From: Microcebus murinus
Taxonomy: Eukaryota; Chordata; Mammalia; Primates; Cheirogaleidae
NCBI RefSeq assembly: GCF_040939455.1
Contig: NC_134106.1
Coordinates: 79,491,001-79,555,000 of the forward strand
Length of the DNA stretch: 64,000 nt
Reading direction: 5' to 3'
Each line of letters opens with the position of its first letter. The first letter of the stretch is position 1. Below, in pieces: positions 53,591 through 64,000 of this stretch. Position numbers and translations under genes: made by a program. The notes under the pieces were generated by a model. The model did not search any database. It saw nothing but the letters and a program-made list of their open reading frames with translations, and was not told where the DNA came from.

Positions 53591-55527
53591 TGACCAAAGG
53601 CTTTCAAATTATTCTGTTCTTTTCCTCAAGGTAATTACATATTATATCACTATTAAATATCATCCCAATCATAGAACTGATTCACCGATAGAGTGAAATG
53701 CTGTCTTCATTGCATGCCCACTGTGTGTCGTACAGCCTCTTCTCTTCCTCCACGCTCATCCATGATTTGCCCGTCTCGACCTTCTCTGCACGCTGCCTCT
53801 GTCTGTCTGACGCCCCTTATGGGTAGCACCCAGGAGCACCTATTTTAGAGTTTATGGACCCACACGTCAGGCACAGACAGATCCCGGGTGGTGTTTTTCA
53901 TTCCACATCCTTGTGGAGAAAGGTAGTGGTTTGGGTTTTGCTCTTATTTTCTTGTTTGTGTCAGAGAGGGAAGGAGGGTTGAAAGATAGCTGCATTACAA
54001 GTCACGGCGCCTCCAGCAAGAACCACCGTAGCGACAAAGGAAATTTATTTTCTCGCCCTACTTGGTGCATAATTTGTTTATTCATAGAGAGACAAGCACA
54101 GGGTAGAATATAAAAAGTGAAAGCCTGCAAAAGGATTTAAAAGGGTGTTTACAGTCTTATTAAAGTTCATTCCTGATGTCACAGTAGGGAGGCAATATCA
54201 TAAAAGTACATAACGCACTTTAGGAATAATAGAGCTGCCGCAGAGGAGTGAAGGATGGGAACCACTGGGGGGGCTGCAGGCAGGGATGGGGGAGACAGAG
54301 ATGCATGGTTGGGGGGGAAGAGGGGCGAAGACTAAGACAGGCCCCGGGCTCCCACCACCCTCTCTGGGTGGGCTTTCCCAAAGAGTCGGGACGCAGGCAC
54401 CTGAAACCTTGCCATTTCCCTTAGAGAATTTTAAACCTATGACTATGAAGAACAAGAATTGAGGCAGAGAGGAACTCTCTGTGAATAGGGCTTGTGATGA
54501 AAAATAAAATAAAAACTTAAAACCCTCTGTAGTGCGTCTTCCGTAGGTGCTTCATCTGCGAGTGGACATGGGGGTGCCTGCTGCCCGGCGGTTGGCATGA
54601 CCCGCAAGTCTGTAAGTGAGTCCAACACCAGACCCACGGCCAGCCAACCTGGCCAGAGCTCACAAAGGTGTCCGTGGCACAATAAATGTTCTTCTGGATG
54701 CTTCAAAATGGGGAAGCATATCCTTTAAGTCAAAGGACTAAGAAAGGGTTGGTGACCAGCCACATTCTAGCCAAAGTGAAGCCGGTGGAGGGCTGGGGGA
54801 GCCTCGTGCTCAGACCATCCTGGAGGCCGAGAGTTCTGGTTACTGCTTGATTCTCGCACCAGAGCCGTGGGCTCAATTCCCGGCTCCACCTCTAGGAAAG
54901 GAAGGTGACGAGAGATACGTAGGATTTTAAAACGCGTTGTATATGAGACGTTTACTGCAAAGTGTCTGATACATACACATGTGCAAAGTGCTCAGGACTT
55001 GGCTATTAGCACGATCTTCCTGGTCTCCAGGAGAGGCTCCTACTCTTTGGTTTTTGTTCCTTTTCCTCTGCAGATCCCTCCCCCCACGTGAGTGGCCCTG
55101 CCTTGCCCACCCCAGAGATGGGCACCTGCCCAGCTTGGTGAATCAGCCCGTCCCTGCCCTGCAGCACAGACGTGGGTTGGGGGCACATGCCCCTGTCTCT
55201 GGAATCACCCTCAGTATGCTGGTGTTAAAGGGTCATCTCTGCCTCCTCCCTAGATATGCCTAAGAGAGAAATCAAGGGAGAAATCAGAGCTGAGATATGA
55301 GGAAGGAGAATCTAGAAGGCCCCTCTGAGCTTGGCTAGGATCCAGCAGGCGAGGAGCCAGCGGCACCCTCTGAAACATCCCCATGGTTGGAGCCAATCAG
55401 TTCTTCTTTCAGCTAAAGCTCCTCTAAGTTGGATTTTTGTCTCTTGCCACCCAAGAGCCCTGCCTAACATCCTTCCCACTCAGGGAGGAGCCATGTGTAG
55501 GGTGCCAATGACCATGGGAGGGGGTCA
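53591..55527. other. Unique intergenic DNA, candidate noncoding element at 54010-54230
   Basis: No gene is recognised. 54010-54230 is non-repeat A/T-rich text (GGTGCATAATTTGTTTATTC, GGATTTAAAAGGGTGTTTAC, CAGTCTTATTAAAGTTCATT) of the kind often found in conserved noncoding elements. 54240-54340 is G-rich. 54840-55270 is ordinary GC-rich DNA. Confidence 0.3.
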
Positions 55528-55610
55528 ACCTTGATTATGCACCAGAATCACCTGCAGGGCTTTTAAAATTCAATGCAGCTGGAGGGAGTCTGAGCATCCT
55601 TCTGTATTAG
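55528..55610. mobile_element. MER5/MER20-class hAT fragment
   Basis: ATGCACCAGAATCACCTGCA, GGGCTTTTAAAATTCAATGC: about the first third of a short hAT element. Confidence 0.55.
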
Positions 55611-56424
55611 TCAGTGAGGATGGGGAACCAGGCCCCTCCAAGGGATCTCTGTTGCTGCAGGCACAAGAAGGATTAGCACTGTCAGGCTGAGATCAGAGCA
55701 AGGCACATTGCTCAGAATCCTCCAACATCGGAGAAGGGCCATGATAGCATCGCCTTTGCTTTACTTGTTAAGAAACTGATTCTTTCTGATAATAATTGTG
55801 ACCTTCCATTTGATGTAGCCAGTGATCCAATTATTGCATGTTAATACTAAGAAGCCATTTCCATCAACCCTTCATGCAGGTTCACTGTGAATCTGACAGT
55901 GATGACTTCCTCCCACCGGTATGGCAACCCAGCACAGATACCCCTGTGTGCAGGCGGTTCCTGTGTGCTCTGTGCCCTCACCAGGGCCTGGAAGAGACTG
56001 GCCAACATGTATGGAGCTGCAGTGTGTATGTGCCTTTTTCCATCCTGTGGGGACTTTCTTGAAGCCCTCACTGGGCTTCTCTTCTCCCCAAAGGCTACTG
56101 CATGCAGTATCTTTGTTTCTTGAAGGGGGAAGAAGGGAATCCTTTTTGCTGTAATCCAGTGTAAGATGAGGAAGGGGCAGATGGGCTATCTGAGTTAGGG
56201 ACTGTTTTAACTAGGTGGGGCTGTGACAGCGGCCACAGCCATCCAGCTAACAGCCTGTGAAACTCAGCTTCTGTCAGGTCAGTTGGAATCTGGAGTCTAT
56301 GGTCTTGCCCCATGTCACCTGTTAGCCTTATCCAATCTGACAGTCAGGACCTTCTCATTCCAAACATCTCACACTCCATCAAGTTCATGAATTCATGAGT
56401 ATATTTAATAGGGTCATTGGCTGC
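55611..56424. other. Unique intergenic DNA
   Basis: No gene is recognised. Frames of 74-78 codons around 55840-56150 overlap on both strands and lack any domain. Confidence 0.4.
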
Positions 56425-56640
56425 AATGTAGGATTTCTCAAAACTGGGTCCAGGAAGCCTCCACGAATGAATCCCTTGGAAACACTTGGTTTTGGGGGGA
56501 AAAAGCCATATTCAGATTCCTAGGCCCCTCCCAGCCCAATGGAACCAGATCCTCTGGAGCGGGGCCAGGGAATCTGCACTTGACCCAGCCCCTGTGCCAC
56601 TCCGAGGCACATCAAAGTCTGAGAATCTCCATGGTGGGTG
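56425..56640. mobile_element. hAT-Charlie-class fragment
   Basis: TTCTCAAAACTGGGTCCAGG, CAGATTCCTAGGCCCCTCCC, GGGCCAGGGAATCTGCACTT, CATCAAAGTCTGAGAATCTC: typical order of a short hAT element, diverged. Confidence 0.5.
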
Positions 56641-56819
56641 GCTGCTTCCCCCTCTCCCCTCTCACGTCACATAGTGAAAACTAGAACCCTAAGCAAGGCA
56701 CGGGACGAAAGCAGGGAGGCCAGCGCGAGTCATCGGTTCCTCGGCCTTGGATGAAAGGCCAGGAGGAAAAACGATTCTTCCACGAGGCTGGCATTTTAGA
56801 AAACCCTGTTTCAAACACC
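56641..56819. other. Unique intergenic DNA
   Basis: No feature recognised. Confidence 0.35.
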
Positions 56820-57010
56820 CTGAATTTTGAGGCCTGAAAATGGTTATTATTTCTGCCCTCATTACCTTCTTTCCCTATTTAAAATGTAATCATTGTCGAA
56901 AGAAAACTGCAGTTCCCACCTCCCTGCCCCAGCCTCACACAATAGACACTAAAAATAGGCCCTGCTTCCAAGCTCCAAGAAATTCTCAAAACTGAGAAAA
57001 AATATATATA
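56820..57010. promoter_or_regulatory. Candidate regulatory block with MEF2-type site
   Basis: A perfect MEF2 consensus CTAAAAATAG at 56949-56958 and a second A/T element CCCTATTTAAAATG at about 56873-56886, in non-repeat DNA 220 bases upstream of a CpG-dense patch. A single 10-bp match occurs often by chance; the call rests on the cluster and on the lack of repeats. Confidence 0.3.
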
Positions 57011-57224
57011 CATATTACTGGAGGTCTGTCCTGGCTTGTCTACTGACATCCGTTCTGCCTTTACTTTCCCCCAAAATAGCCTTCCATTCTTCTCAGAATG
57101 ACCTCGTTTTCCTGATGCACACTCACTCCCAGCACTGCTGGCCTGGCCCCCTCGGCCACTCTGCTTGGTTTTCTGTTGGGGGCAGAGCAGATCTAGAGCC
57201 TTCTTGGCAATGCCAGACTTTCCC

Positions 57225-57452
57225 GCAGATGTGCTGACGACGTCACCCCTGTCCTGCCCACCTTTGACACAAGCCCAGGAGGCGAAAACACGCAGGGATG
57301 TGAACGCAGCCTGGCCAGGCGCGAGATGCGGCCGGGCTCAGAGCGCCTTCCCCAGAGCTGAGGCCCCACGGCGCGCTGGGAATGGCAGAGTGACTTCACA
57401 AAGGAACGTGCCGGAAAGGAGGATTCACACAGCGCGAGCACCGCCCGGATGG
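57225..57452. promoter_or_regulatory. CpG-dense patch, CpG-island-like
   Basis: About 20 CpG dinucleotides in 228 bases by hand count, GC-rich, in a window where CpG is otherwise scarce outside young repeats. GGCGCGAGATGCGGCCGGG and CACGGCGCGCTGGG are the densest parts. It is not Alu, LTR or other repeat text I know. It could be a small CpG island (promoter or enhancer of an unannotated transcript) or a hypomethylated regulatory site. A 154-codon open frame (57165-57629) crosses it but has no domain. Confidence 0.45.
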
Positions 57453-58346
57453 AGAGCAGTGGCTGGATGGTGGGAACTTCGCATGGGCAGACATATTGCT
57501 GCCTTGGCATTATGGCAAATCCTGCCACTCGAAATAGCTCGGCTGCTTTCTAAATCCCTCCTGGCATCTGCCCGCAGCACCCACACCCAGGAAATGGTGG
57601 GCGGGGTCTGTTTGCACCCACCTCGGTGAGCTGGGACAATTTCACTCGCTGTGGAAAAGAATATAGACAGGAAATGATTGCACAGCGGCGAAAGGCAGAG
57701 CTTTCAGGGAATTATTCCGTGCTCCTTCTGTGGCGTGGCCCTGTGGCGACCATTGCATGTGCTGCGGCGCGGGCCCCCAGGGTGGGGGTTTGTGGCCTCC
57801 ACAGATGTGAAGCGTCTCCCATCCCCCACTGGGGGGATGCCTGAGCTCATTCCCTAACCAGGTGTCTAGAGGTCTCCTGTCCCAGACCTGCAGTGGGCTC
57901 ACTCCAGGGCGGGAAGTTCCAACAGCCACCCCTGTCTGGACCTGCTTTTCTCCTCTTTGCCGCGCTGCCCTGAGCCACTCACCTGGGCCTGCTGACCTGG
58001 GCTCAGCAGGACAGCGTGGACCCCACTGTGGCGTTTTATTATGCTGAGAAGCCACAGTCGGCGACATTACCCCGGATCGATGCCCACTGTCCACGGGCCT
58101 TTCCAGCAGCCTCTTCCCGGGCATCCCCGGGCATGCCATCTCTTGGGCAGCTGCCACCACACAATAGATGTGTTCCAGGAAAGCTAGGTGTGGGAGGAAT
58201 TTCAAAGATCTAGCCTCGTGCTGAAAGCAGATAATTATCCTGGTAGTTGTAGAAGTTTTGTTTTCATGAATAACTCTCCTAACCTGTGGCTCACCACTGC
58301 AAGTTTTCACTGACTATCTGGAGACAGTGAAACAATTGTGTATATC
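57453..58346. other. Unique intergenic DNA
   Basis: No gene is recognised. A 222-codon minus-strand frame (57642-58310) has no domain and no clear start or splice context. Non-repeat text at 57640-57720 (GAATATAGACAGGAAATGAT) could be regulatory, unproven. Confidence 0.4.
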
Positions 58347-58815
58347 CAGACTCTTTCAGTTATCGACTATTGTGTAAGAAACCACTCCAAATTTAGTGGC
58401 TTAAAAGAACCATTTTATTATTCCTCATGATTCAGCGGATTGACTAGAGAGCTCAGCTGGAAGTTTCTTCTGCAGTGAGGGGTCTGGGATGTCCTGGAGA
58501 GCCCAGCCCACGTGACAGGTGCTTCACTGGGGTTGGCTGAAAGGCTGGGCTATCTTGTTCAATTTGCATGGTCTTTCTACCTGATTGTCGTGGACTTCCT
58601 TACAGCATGGCTGTAAGGAAGCTCCAGGAATGAGCATTCCAAGAGGACAAGCCCCACCGTGCAAAAGTTTACCAAGCCTCTGCTTGCATTCCTCCTGCTG
58701 ATGTCCCTTTGCCCATAGCCAGTCACATGGCTGAGCCCAGAGGCACTGTGGAAAATACCAGAAGGCTTCCTCGGGAGCTACAGATATAGCAGTCTACCAC
58801 ACCAATCATTCCACA
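58347..58815 (-). mobile_element. Ancient LTR-like repeat (MaLR class probable), antisense
   Basis: TTCAGTTATCGACTATTGTG-TAAGAAACCACTCC, AATTTAGTGGCTTAAAAGAA, CCATTTTATTATTCCTCATG, CTTCCTTACAGCATGGCTGT, GTCACATGGCTGAGCCCAGA. The phrase order fits an old MaLR/MLT-type LTR read from the 3' end. Sub-family unknown. Confidence 0.6.
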
Positions 58816-59569
58816 AATGCAATCTACTTAGAGATAACCAAGTCTGGCACATGTTAAACACTCTAAGCAAATCTTCATTTCCCCTTTTCTCAGGGAGGAA
58901 ACTAGGACATAGAACCATTAGCTATCACAGGAAGAGTTGGCTGGCTTTCCTTGACAGGCAAAAATTCTCATTAGCACCAAAGGAAGTTTGAGCACATTCC
59001 TGGCTTGTTTCTTTTTGTTGTTTTGATTTTACTACTTTTACTAGCATTTTAATTGAAAAAGTAATACATGTGCATCATAGTTCACTGTTTATATTCTTCT
59101 AATCACTCAATTTGATTGACAGTAACTATTTACCCTACCACCGGCCCACAATCCTTCCTCAGGCTTCCCTCACCTGAGAAACAAGACTGCCGAGTTTGCA
59201 GGTAGAGTCCTCAGGTCCTGCAAGTACATCCCACTCAGAGGAGGCTTTGCCATCAGGTGCTTATGTCACCTGCTGGTGTCTATAAGAAAACATCCATTCG
59301 GCTCAAACATCCCTCCCCGGGCATGGATAGCCAGGATGTCTAGCAACTGGTGCTTCAAAAACTTAAATTGAATGGAGGATTTGTTTAAGTAGCATTGATC
59401 CACTGTTCTAGAGTCCTGCAGAAAAAAATGTATGGGTTTTGAAGCCTCAAAGAGTTAAGTTCAAGGACAATTATTTTGAATAACAGTAAGAGATGAGAAC
59501 TCAAGACAAACCATACAGTTGTATAGGATAAAATAGCACAGGAGGAGCAAGGTGGAACAGAAGTTTTTT
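58816..59569. other. Intergenic DNA, partly L1-like
   Basis: 58980-59100 (TTTTTGTTGTTTTGATTTTA, AATTGAAAAAGTAATACATG) resembles an L1 3' UTR scrap. The rest is unrecognised; no gene. Confidence 0.35.
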
Positions 59570-59800
59570 TTGTTTGTTTGTTTGTTTTTTTAACTTTTCC
59601 TTACAGGAAATTTGAAACATGTACATAAGTAGCCAGGACAGTATCATGAATCTCTTGTGTCCATGACCCAGCTTCGGTAATTATCAATTTGTAGCCAAAC
59701 TTAGTTCACTTTACTTCTACCCATGCAGCTCCCCAGACCCCCAGATAATTTTGAGGTATATCCCAGACATTGTATCATCACATCTGTAAGTATTTCAGTG
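59570..59800 (-). mobile_element. Old L1 3' end, antisense
   Basis: Opens with a T/G-rich tail (TTTGTTTGTTTGTTTGTTTT) and reads GGACAGTATCATGAATCTCT, CGGTAATTATCAATTTGTAG, CAGACATTGTATCATCACAT: antisense L1M 3' UTR. It abuts a sense L1 3' end, so two L1 tails are inverted relative to each other. Confidence 0.65.
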
Positions 59801-60144
59801 AATTTCAAAGTAATTATGCTGAATGAAAGGAGCTAGACAAATGAATATGTATTTTGTGATTTTATTTATTTAGAATTCTAGACCATGCAAACTAATCTAT
59901 ATTGACGGAAAGTTGGTCAGTGATTGTCTAGGGCCACGACAATAAGAGGCAGGAGGGAGGAATTACAAAAGCACATGAGAATACTTTTTGGGGCGATTGA
60001 TGGATATGTCCATTGTCTTGACTGTGGTGATGTTTTCACAGGTGGCTGTCCATGTCAACTCACAGAGTTATGTGTTTTAAGTATGTGCAGCTTGTAGCAC
60101 ATTGATTCTACCCCCATGAATCTATTTTAAGATAACACATTAAG
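59801..60144 (+). mobile_element. Old L1 3' UTR, sense
   Basis: GCTGAATGAAAGGAGCTAGA, CTAATCTATATTGACGGAAA, GTCAGTGATTGTCTAGGGCC, GACTGTGGTGATGTTTTCAC: L1M 3' UTR end in sense orientation. Confidence 0.8.
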
Positions 60145-60204
60145 GTTGAAGATTGGGTTTAAAAATAATCAGGACTTTAAAAATTGAGCTAGATGTTTAA
60201 AATA

Positions 60205-60378
60205 ATTTGGATGGGTATATATAACCACAATGAGTAAGATGTGCAACGTTTGGGGGATGGACACACTTGAAGCTCTTACTCGAGGGGGAAGGGGGGTATG
60301 GGCAATATATGTAACCTTAACACTTGTACCCCCATAATACACTAAAATAAAAAAATATATATAAAAAATAAAAATAAC
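60205..60378 (+). mobile_element. Strepsirrhine-type L1 3' end, short 5'-truncated copy
   Basis: GGATGGGTATATATAACCAC, GGGGGATGGACACACTTGAA, GGCAATATATGTAACCTTAA, CACTTGTACCCCCATAATAC followed by an AAAATAAA-type tail. It matches the lemur/loris L1 3' UTR and its relative at 31426-31966. The 5' border is uncertain. Confidence 0.8.
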
Positions 60379-60384
60379 TTGTCT

Positions 60385-62850
60385 TACTCTTTCTGTTTTT
60401 ATTGACATAAATATTTAAGGATAAACATGTCCCTTTGAGCACTGCTACAGCTATAACCCACAGGTTCTGTGATAATGTTTTCAATTGTCATTGTTTTCTA
60501 AAATCTCTTTTTTGAAGTAACAGTTGCTTGAGAGAGTTATTTCTGCTTAAAAAAAAATTCTAATAGAGGGATCTTTTTGTCTTTCTTTAACAATGTCTAA
60601 TTTAATCATATTATGATTAGAGGATTTTCCTTGTAGTAGTTCTACTTTTGTGGAAATTTTCATTATGGACAATTATGTGATCAGTTTTCATGGATGTTTC
60701 ATTAACCCCATTGAAAGAAGGTAAATTTTCTATTTCCAGGATACAGAATTTGGTGTATATCAATCAGATCAACTTTCTTATTTCCACTTATTTTTGTTAT
60801 TTGATCTGACATGAATTAATAGCTTTGAAAAGTTTCCTACTATGAGTGTGTTTCTATTTCTCATTATATCTTCTGTAATTTCTGCCTTATGAATATTGTT
60901 GCTATGCAATTTTATGCATAGACATTCATTAACTATTCTATCTTTGTTGTGCAATGTATCCTTTAGCATTATAATGCTCCCTTCTTTGTCTCATTTCATG
61001 CTTTTTTTTTTTTTTTTGTGGACTGAATTTCTTCTTCTTCGAAGGTAAACTGGTAATGCTTGCTTTTGGTTTGCACTTGCCGGGGCACACCTCTGTCCAT
61101 CCTTCTCATTTTCAACCTTTATGGTTCAATTGTTTTAGGTATGTCTCTTTTAAACCGCATAGAATTAGATTTTGCTTTATGATACCATGTGGAAATCATT
61201 GATCTTAATGGATGAGTTAATCCCATTTATATTTATTGATATGATAGATGAGTTGATTGTAGGTCTGTCACATTATTTTGTTTTCTGAATACAGTTATTT
61301 AAAATCTTTCAATATAAGGTCTGTTTGCTTTTTAGGGGGTGAACAGATTGAGGAAAGAGAGGAGAAGAAAGGAAAAAAGGCCTAGAGAGATAAGAAGAGA
61401 ATTAAGTTCTGATATTTAGGAGGATTTGAACATTGTTCTAATGATTATCTTTATAGTTACATTATCCTATAGAACGCCTGGCCATCTGCTTTTTAAATAG
61501 TACTGAGTAATAATAAAATTCATATGTATTTTCTTCCCTTCTACCTCTCCTGCACTTCCTGACTTCAGTCAATAATATTATCTTTGCTAATTTTTAATTT
61601 GGACTCTCAAATGTATTTATGTGTCTACTATTTGATTTTTTAGCTTTAAATTATTTCCTTTGTCTCCCTGACTTTATCAATGCAGCAATTACTGTTCTTC
61701 CCACCCTCTCCACCCCTTTCCCATTCCAATTTGTTAGTTGTATTATTTCTACATCTTCAGAACATGGAAGATTTACATGCTATTATATTATGCTAACAGA
61801 CACATTACATTTAGTTTTCGAGCTGAGCCCAAATATAATCAATACTTCAGTCAGACTTTTGGCTAAAGCGTCTCTACTTGACTCTCAGTTTGTCCAGAGT
61901 TCATAATCTGGTCATTTCCTCAAGAAGGATTCACAAGAACGATATACTTTCTAAGTTCTTATATGTTCGAAACAATATTCTATGTCCTTTATAATTGTCA
62001 AACAGCTTGGATGACATAAAAGTCTTAGTTTGTACTTTTCTTAAATATCTTTTTAATGTTTCTCTATCCTCTTCTAAAGTTGAGTGTTGTTTCAGTGAAG
62101 TCTGAGTTCAACCTGACCTTTTTTCCTGTTTGTAAGTGACCTAATATTTTGTGCCTTACTGCCCAAAGGATGTTTCCTTTAAGTCCAATAACTTTACCAG
62201 GCTGTGTCTCAGGTGGAGACCGTCCTAAATCCGGTTTCCCTGGTAAGTGGTGTGAACATTCAATAAGCAGATTTGAGTCTTGTTTTATTTCAGGAGATGT
62301 TTTTTTATTTCAGGAGATTATATTTTTAAACACATGTTGCACTCTGTTGTTTTGGTTTCTTTGGGGACTCCAATGTTGCATGTGTTGCTTTTCTTTTCCT
62401 CCCTGCTGAGCTATCACTTTCCCTCTCATCTCAGCTCCCTGTCTTTATTACGTGGAGCTCTCATGTCACATCTCCATCCCCTGCTTCTCTGATGGTACTT
62501 TCTGCAATGACTTTTCTCCCTTTACTTCCTTCTGCTTCTTTCTTGAATCTTCTAATCCTGTCTCAACATCTCTCATCACCTTGTCATCTTTTATTTGAGT
62601 TCCTTGCTTTGGTGCTTTGTGGTTTTCCTTTAGAGATCAAATTACCTTGTGAAGGTGTTTTGTTTTGTTTCTAATTCATGGTGGAATGTTTGATCATATT
62701 TTCATCCCTTTCAAACCACCTTTTTCTGGTGCATGTTCTGTTGACATGATTTGTTGCTCATTGTGTCTTATAGTATGTTTGTATCAAGGTTTTTCCATCT
62801 TCTTTTAAATTATTCATACAGCATACAGGTTGGACTACTCTAGATCAACT
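60385..62850 (-). mobile_element. Old antisense L1/HAL1-type sequence
   Basis: T-rich, with the order of antisense L1 or HAL1 text: AAGTAACAGTTGCTTGAGAG, TAATTTAATCATATTATGAT, TATCCTTTAGCATTATAATG, then GTATGTCTCTTTTAAACC, GATGAGTTAATCCCATTTAT, TTAGGAGGATTTGAACATTG, and near the end CTGTGTCTCAGGTGGAGACC and GTGGTTTTCCTTTAGAGATC. It is strongly diverged. L1 versus HAL1 cannot be settled without alignment. A poly-T at 61003-61018 may mark another tail. Confidence 0.5.
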
Positions 62851-63603
62851 TTTTATTAGGTGTTCTAACTGGAGTGGGACGAGGACAATCTTCCAGAATT
62901 CTTAATCCCCACAAGACCTCCCCTTCTCTGTTTCCATGGAGACAGACAACTTCCTGAAAATATGGTGTGATCCTTTATAAAGCTCTGCCTCCTCTCTTCT
63001 CTGAATCAAACCGGGTCCCTGAAGGCTTCTGGTGCCAGTCCTAGGAGCTCCAGTTCCTTCCCAGCCCGTGCAAACAAAGGACTGGTGTGTGCCTCGCCCT
63101 CAGGAAGTGGAACTTTGGCTTGTGCTTTCTAAGCTCTGCTGCCGCTGCCTCCCCAGACACACCTACTCTTCCTGTGAGCTTTCTGCTCTTGGCAGCGCTT
63201 ACACATGTTTTGGAATCTTTGGATTATATCTGTCTCTAAATTTCAATGCAAATGAAACTCCCTGAAGCGGTATGTGATTTCCATGAGGAAAAGGAAGCAT
63301 CACCACCATGCTCATTTCCAAGTCTGATGATTTGGGGAAATTGATGCTGAGCTTCCCAGCCATTCTTCCCAAGGCTCTTGGCAAAGTATTGATACAGTGA
63401 AGGCATGATGGAGGTCTGTTCCTCCCCTGCCACTTTCTTCCCTCTCTCTGGGCCCTGCACCACTGTTCCAACAGGTAACACATCATATGTTGTAGAGAAG
63501 AGGAGGTCAGTGAGGAGACTCAGGAGTGGTGGGAGCTGTAGCAAAGTAGAGAACTCTGTGCCACCTAAAAGCATTTAGCATCAACTAACAGGAAAATGTG
63601 TGC
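62851..63603. other. Unique intergenic DNA
   Basis: No gene is recognised. Frames of 95-112 codons on the minus strand (63199-63574) overlap each other in two frames and have no domain. Confidence 0.4.
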
Positions 63604-63665
63604 ATGCACACACACACGTTTAAACACACACATTTATACACACACACACACACACATACACATGC
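63604..63665 (+). repeat. (CA)n microsatellite, interrupted
   Basis: CACACACACACACG, then interrupted ACACACACATTTATACACAC and a second CA run. Confidence 0.95.
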
Positions 63666-63779
63666 TGTGGGCCACATAGAACATACCTGGAGGCCACTGG
63701 TATACCACCTCTGGTCTAGATCATCTCTAGGGTCCTTCTCTGCCACCTTGTATTAAGGATCCAACCACTCCTCCACATG

Positions 63780-64000
63780 TTAAAAAGTCATTTTAATTGA
63801 GAGGCCATTAGACCATGGTGGCTCAGTGCTTTAAGTTGCTACATAAGCAAACAACCTGATGTAAACAGTAAAACAAATCTAGAGATTTTACCAACCAGAA
63901 ACCCCTAAGTAATCTCTAACTGGAGGCTTCTAACCAATCAAACATAATTGGTCTTCCCTCCACGTTAGCCTATCAAAGCACACTGCCTACACTGCTGCAG
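63780..64000. repeat. Possible LTR-like repeat running past the window end
   Basis: GGCTCAGTGCTTTAAGTTGC, TACATAAGCAAACAACCTGA, CTAACCAATCAAACATAATT, GCCTATCAAAGCACACTGCC. CCAAT-type words and a short TATA-less end fit an LTR promoter region, but the right border is outside the window. Family unknown. Confidence 0.4.

Noticed and set aside
57642..58310. 222-codon open frame, minus strand
   Set aside because: No domain, low-complexity, no splice or promoter signals; expected by chance in GC-rich DNA.

Overview
The window is mammalian nuclear DNA from a primate, and the repeats point to a strepsirrhine (lemur/loris side, most like a lemur). Three Alu copies (29045-29371, 34111-34443, 47704-48050) carry the strepsirrhine diagnostic block in the middle of the element (GGCCAACTGATATATATA followed by AAAAATTAGCCGGGC) and the GCTAGGCTGACGCCACGGCA right-arm variant. 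Two young-looking L1 3' ends (31426-31966 and about 60205-60378) carry the matching GGCAATATATGTAAC tail, which differs from the L1PA tail of monkeys and apes. I see no protein-coding exon, tRNA, rRNA, CRISPR array or bacterial feature. All long open frames are either transposon remnants or chance frames in GC-rich or low-complexity DNA. The host call rests on remembered repeat consensus sequences, not on a search.

Layout: 1-1662 is the 3' part of a dead Tigger1 DNA transposon. 1663-5770 is mostly unique, with MIR pieces and one MLT1 LTR. 5771-8740 is old antisense L1 with an MLT1 LTR inserted (exact 5-bp target duplication). 9154-9481 is a compact CpG-rich solo LTR of class II (IAP/ERVK-like) type with an exact 6-bp duplication. 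9488-28140 is accessory intergenic DNA with scattered MIR, hAT, MaLR and other LTR-like fossils, and some candidate conserved noncoding blocks. 28150-35870 is an old sense-strand L1 broken up by five Alus, a young antisense L1 tail, an MLT1 LTR and a purine microsatellite. 35871-42320 is unique DNA plus MIRs, one MaLR LTR and a 637-bp solo LTR on the minus strand.

42320-49320 is a second old sense-strand L1, and it holds the most layered structure of the window: a 641-bp solo LTR (same family as 39471-40107, opposite strand), a 383-bp LTR split by a second 401-bp LTR, a strepsirrhine Alu, and a 302-bp piece of its own 5' region copied 1.9 kb downstream. 49321-59570 is mainly unique, with two MaLR LTRs, an L2-like LINE remnant, a CpG-dense patch (57225-57452) and a MEF2-type site (56949-56958). 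59570-62850 is a cluster of L1 3' ends in both orientations followed by antisense L1/HAL1-type sequence. The end holds a CA microsatellite and a possible LTR running out of the window.

There is no operon-like or pathway logic here. The content is a record of successive transposon insertions, whose order can be read from target-site duplications, plus a few stretches of non-repeat DNA that could be regulatory. I found no undescribed gene system. The most useful observations are the datable nested LTRs, the class II solo LTR with intact promoter motifs, and the internal L1 duplication.
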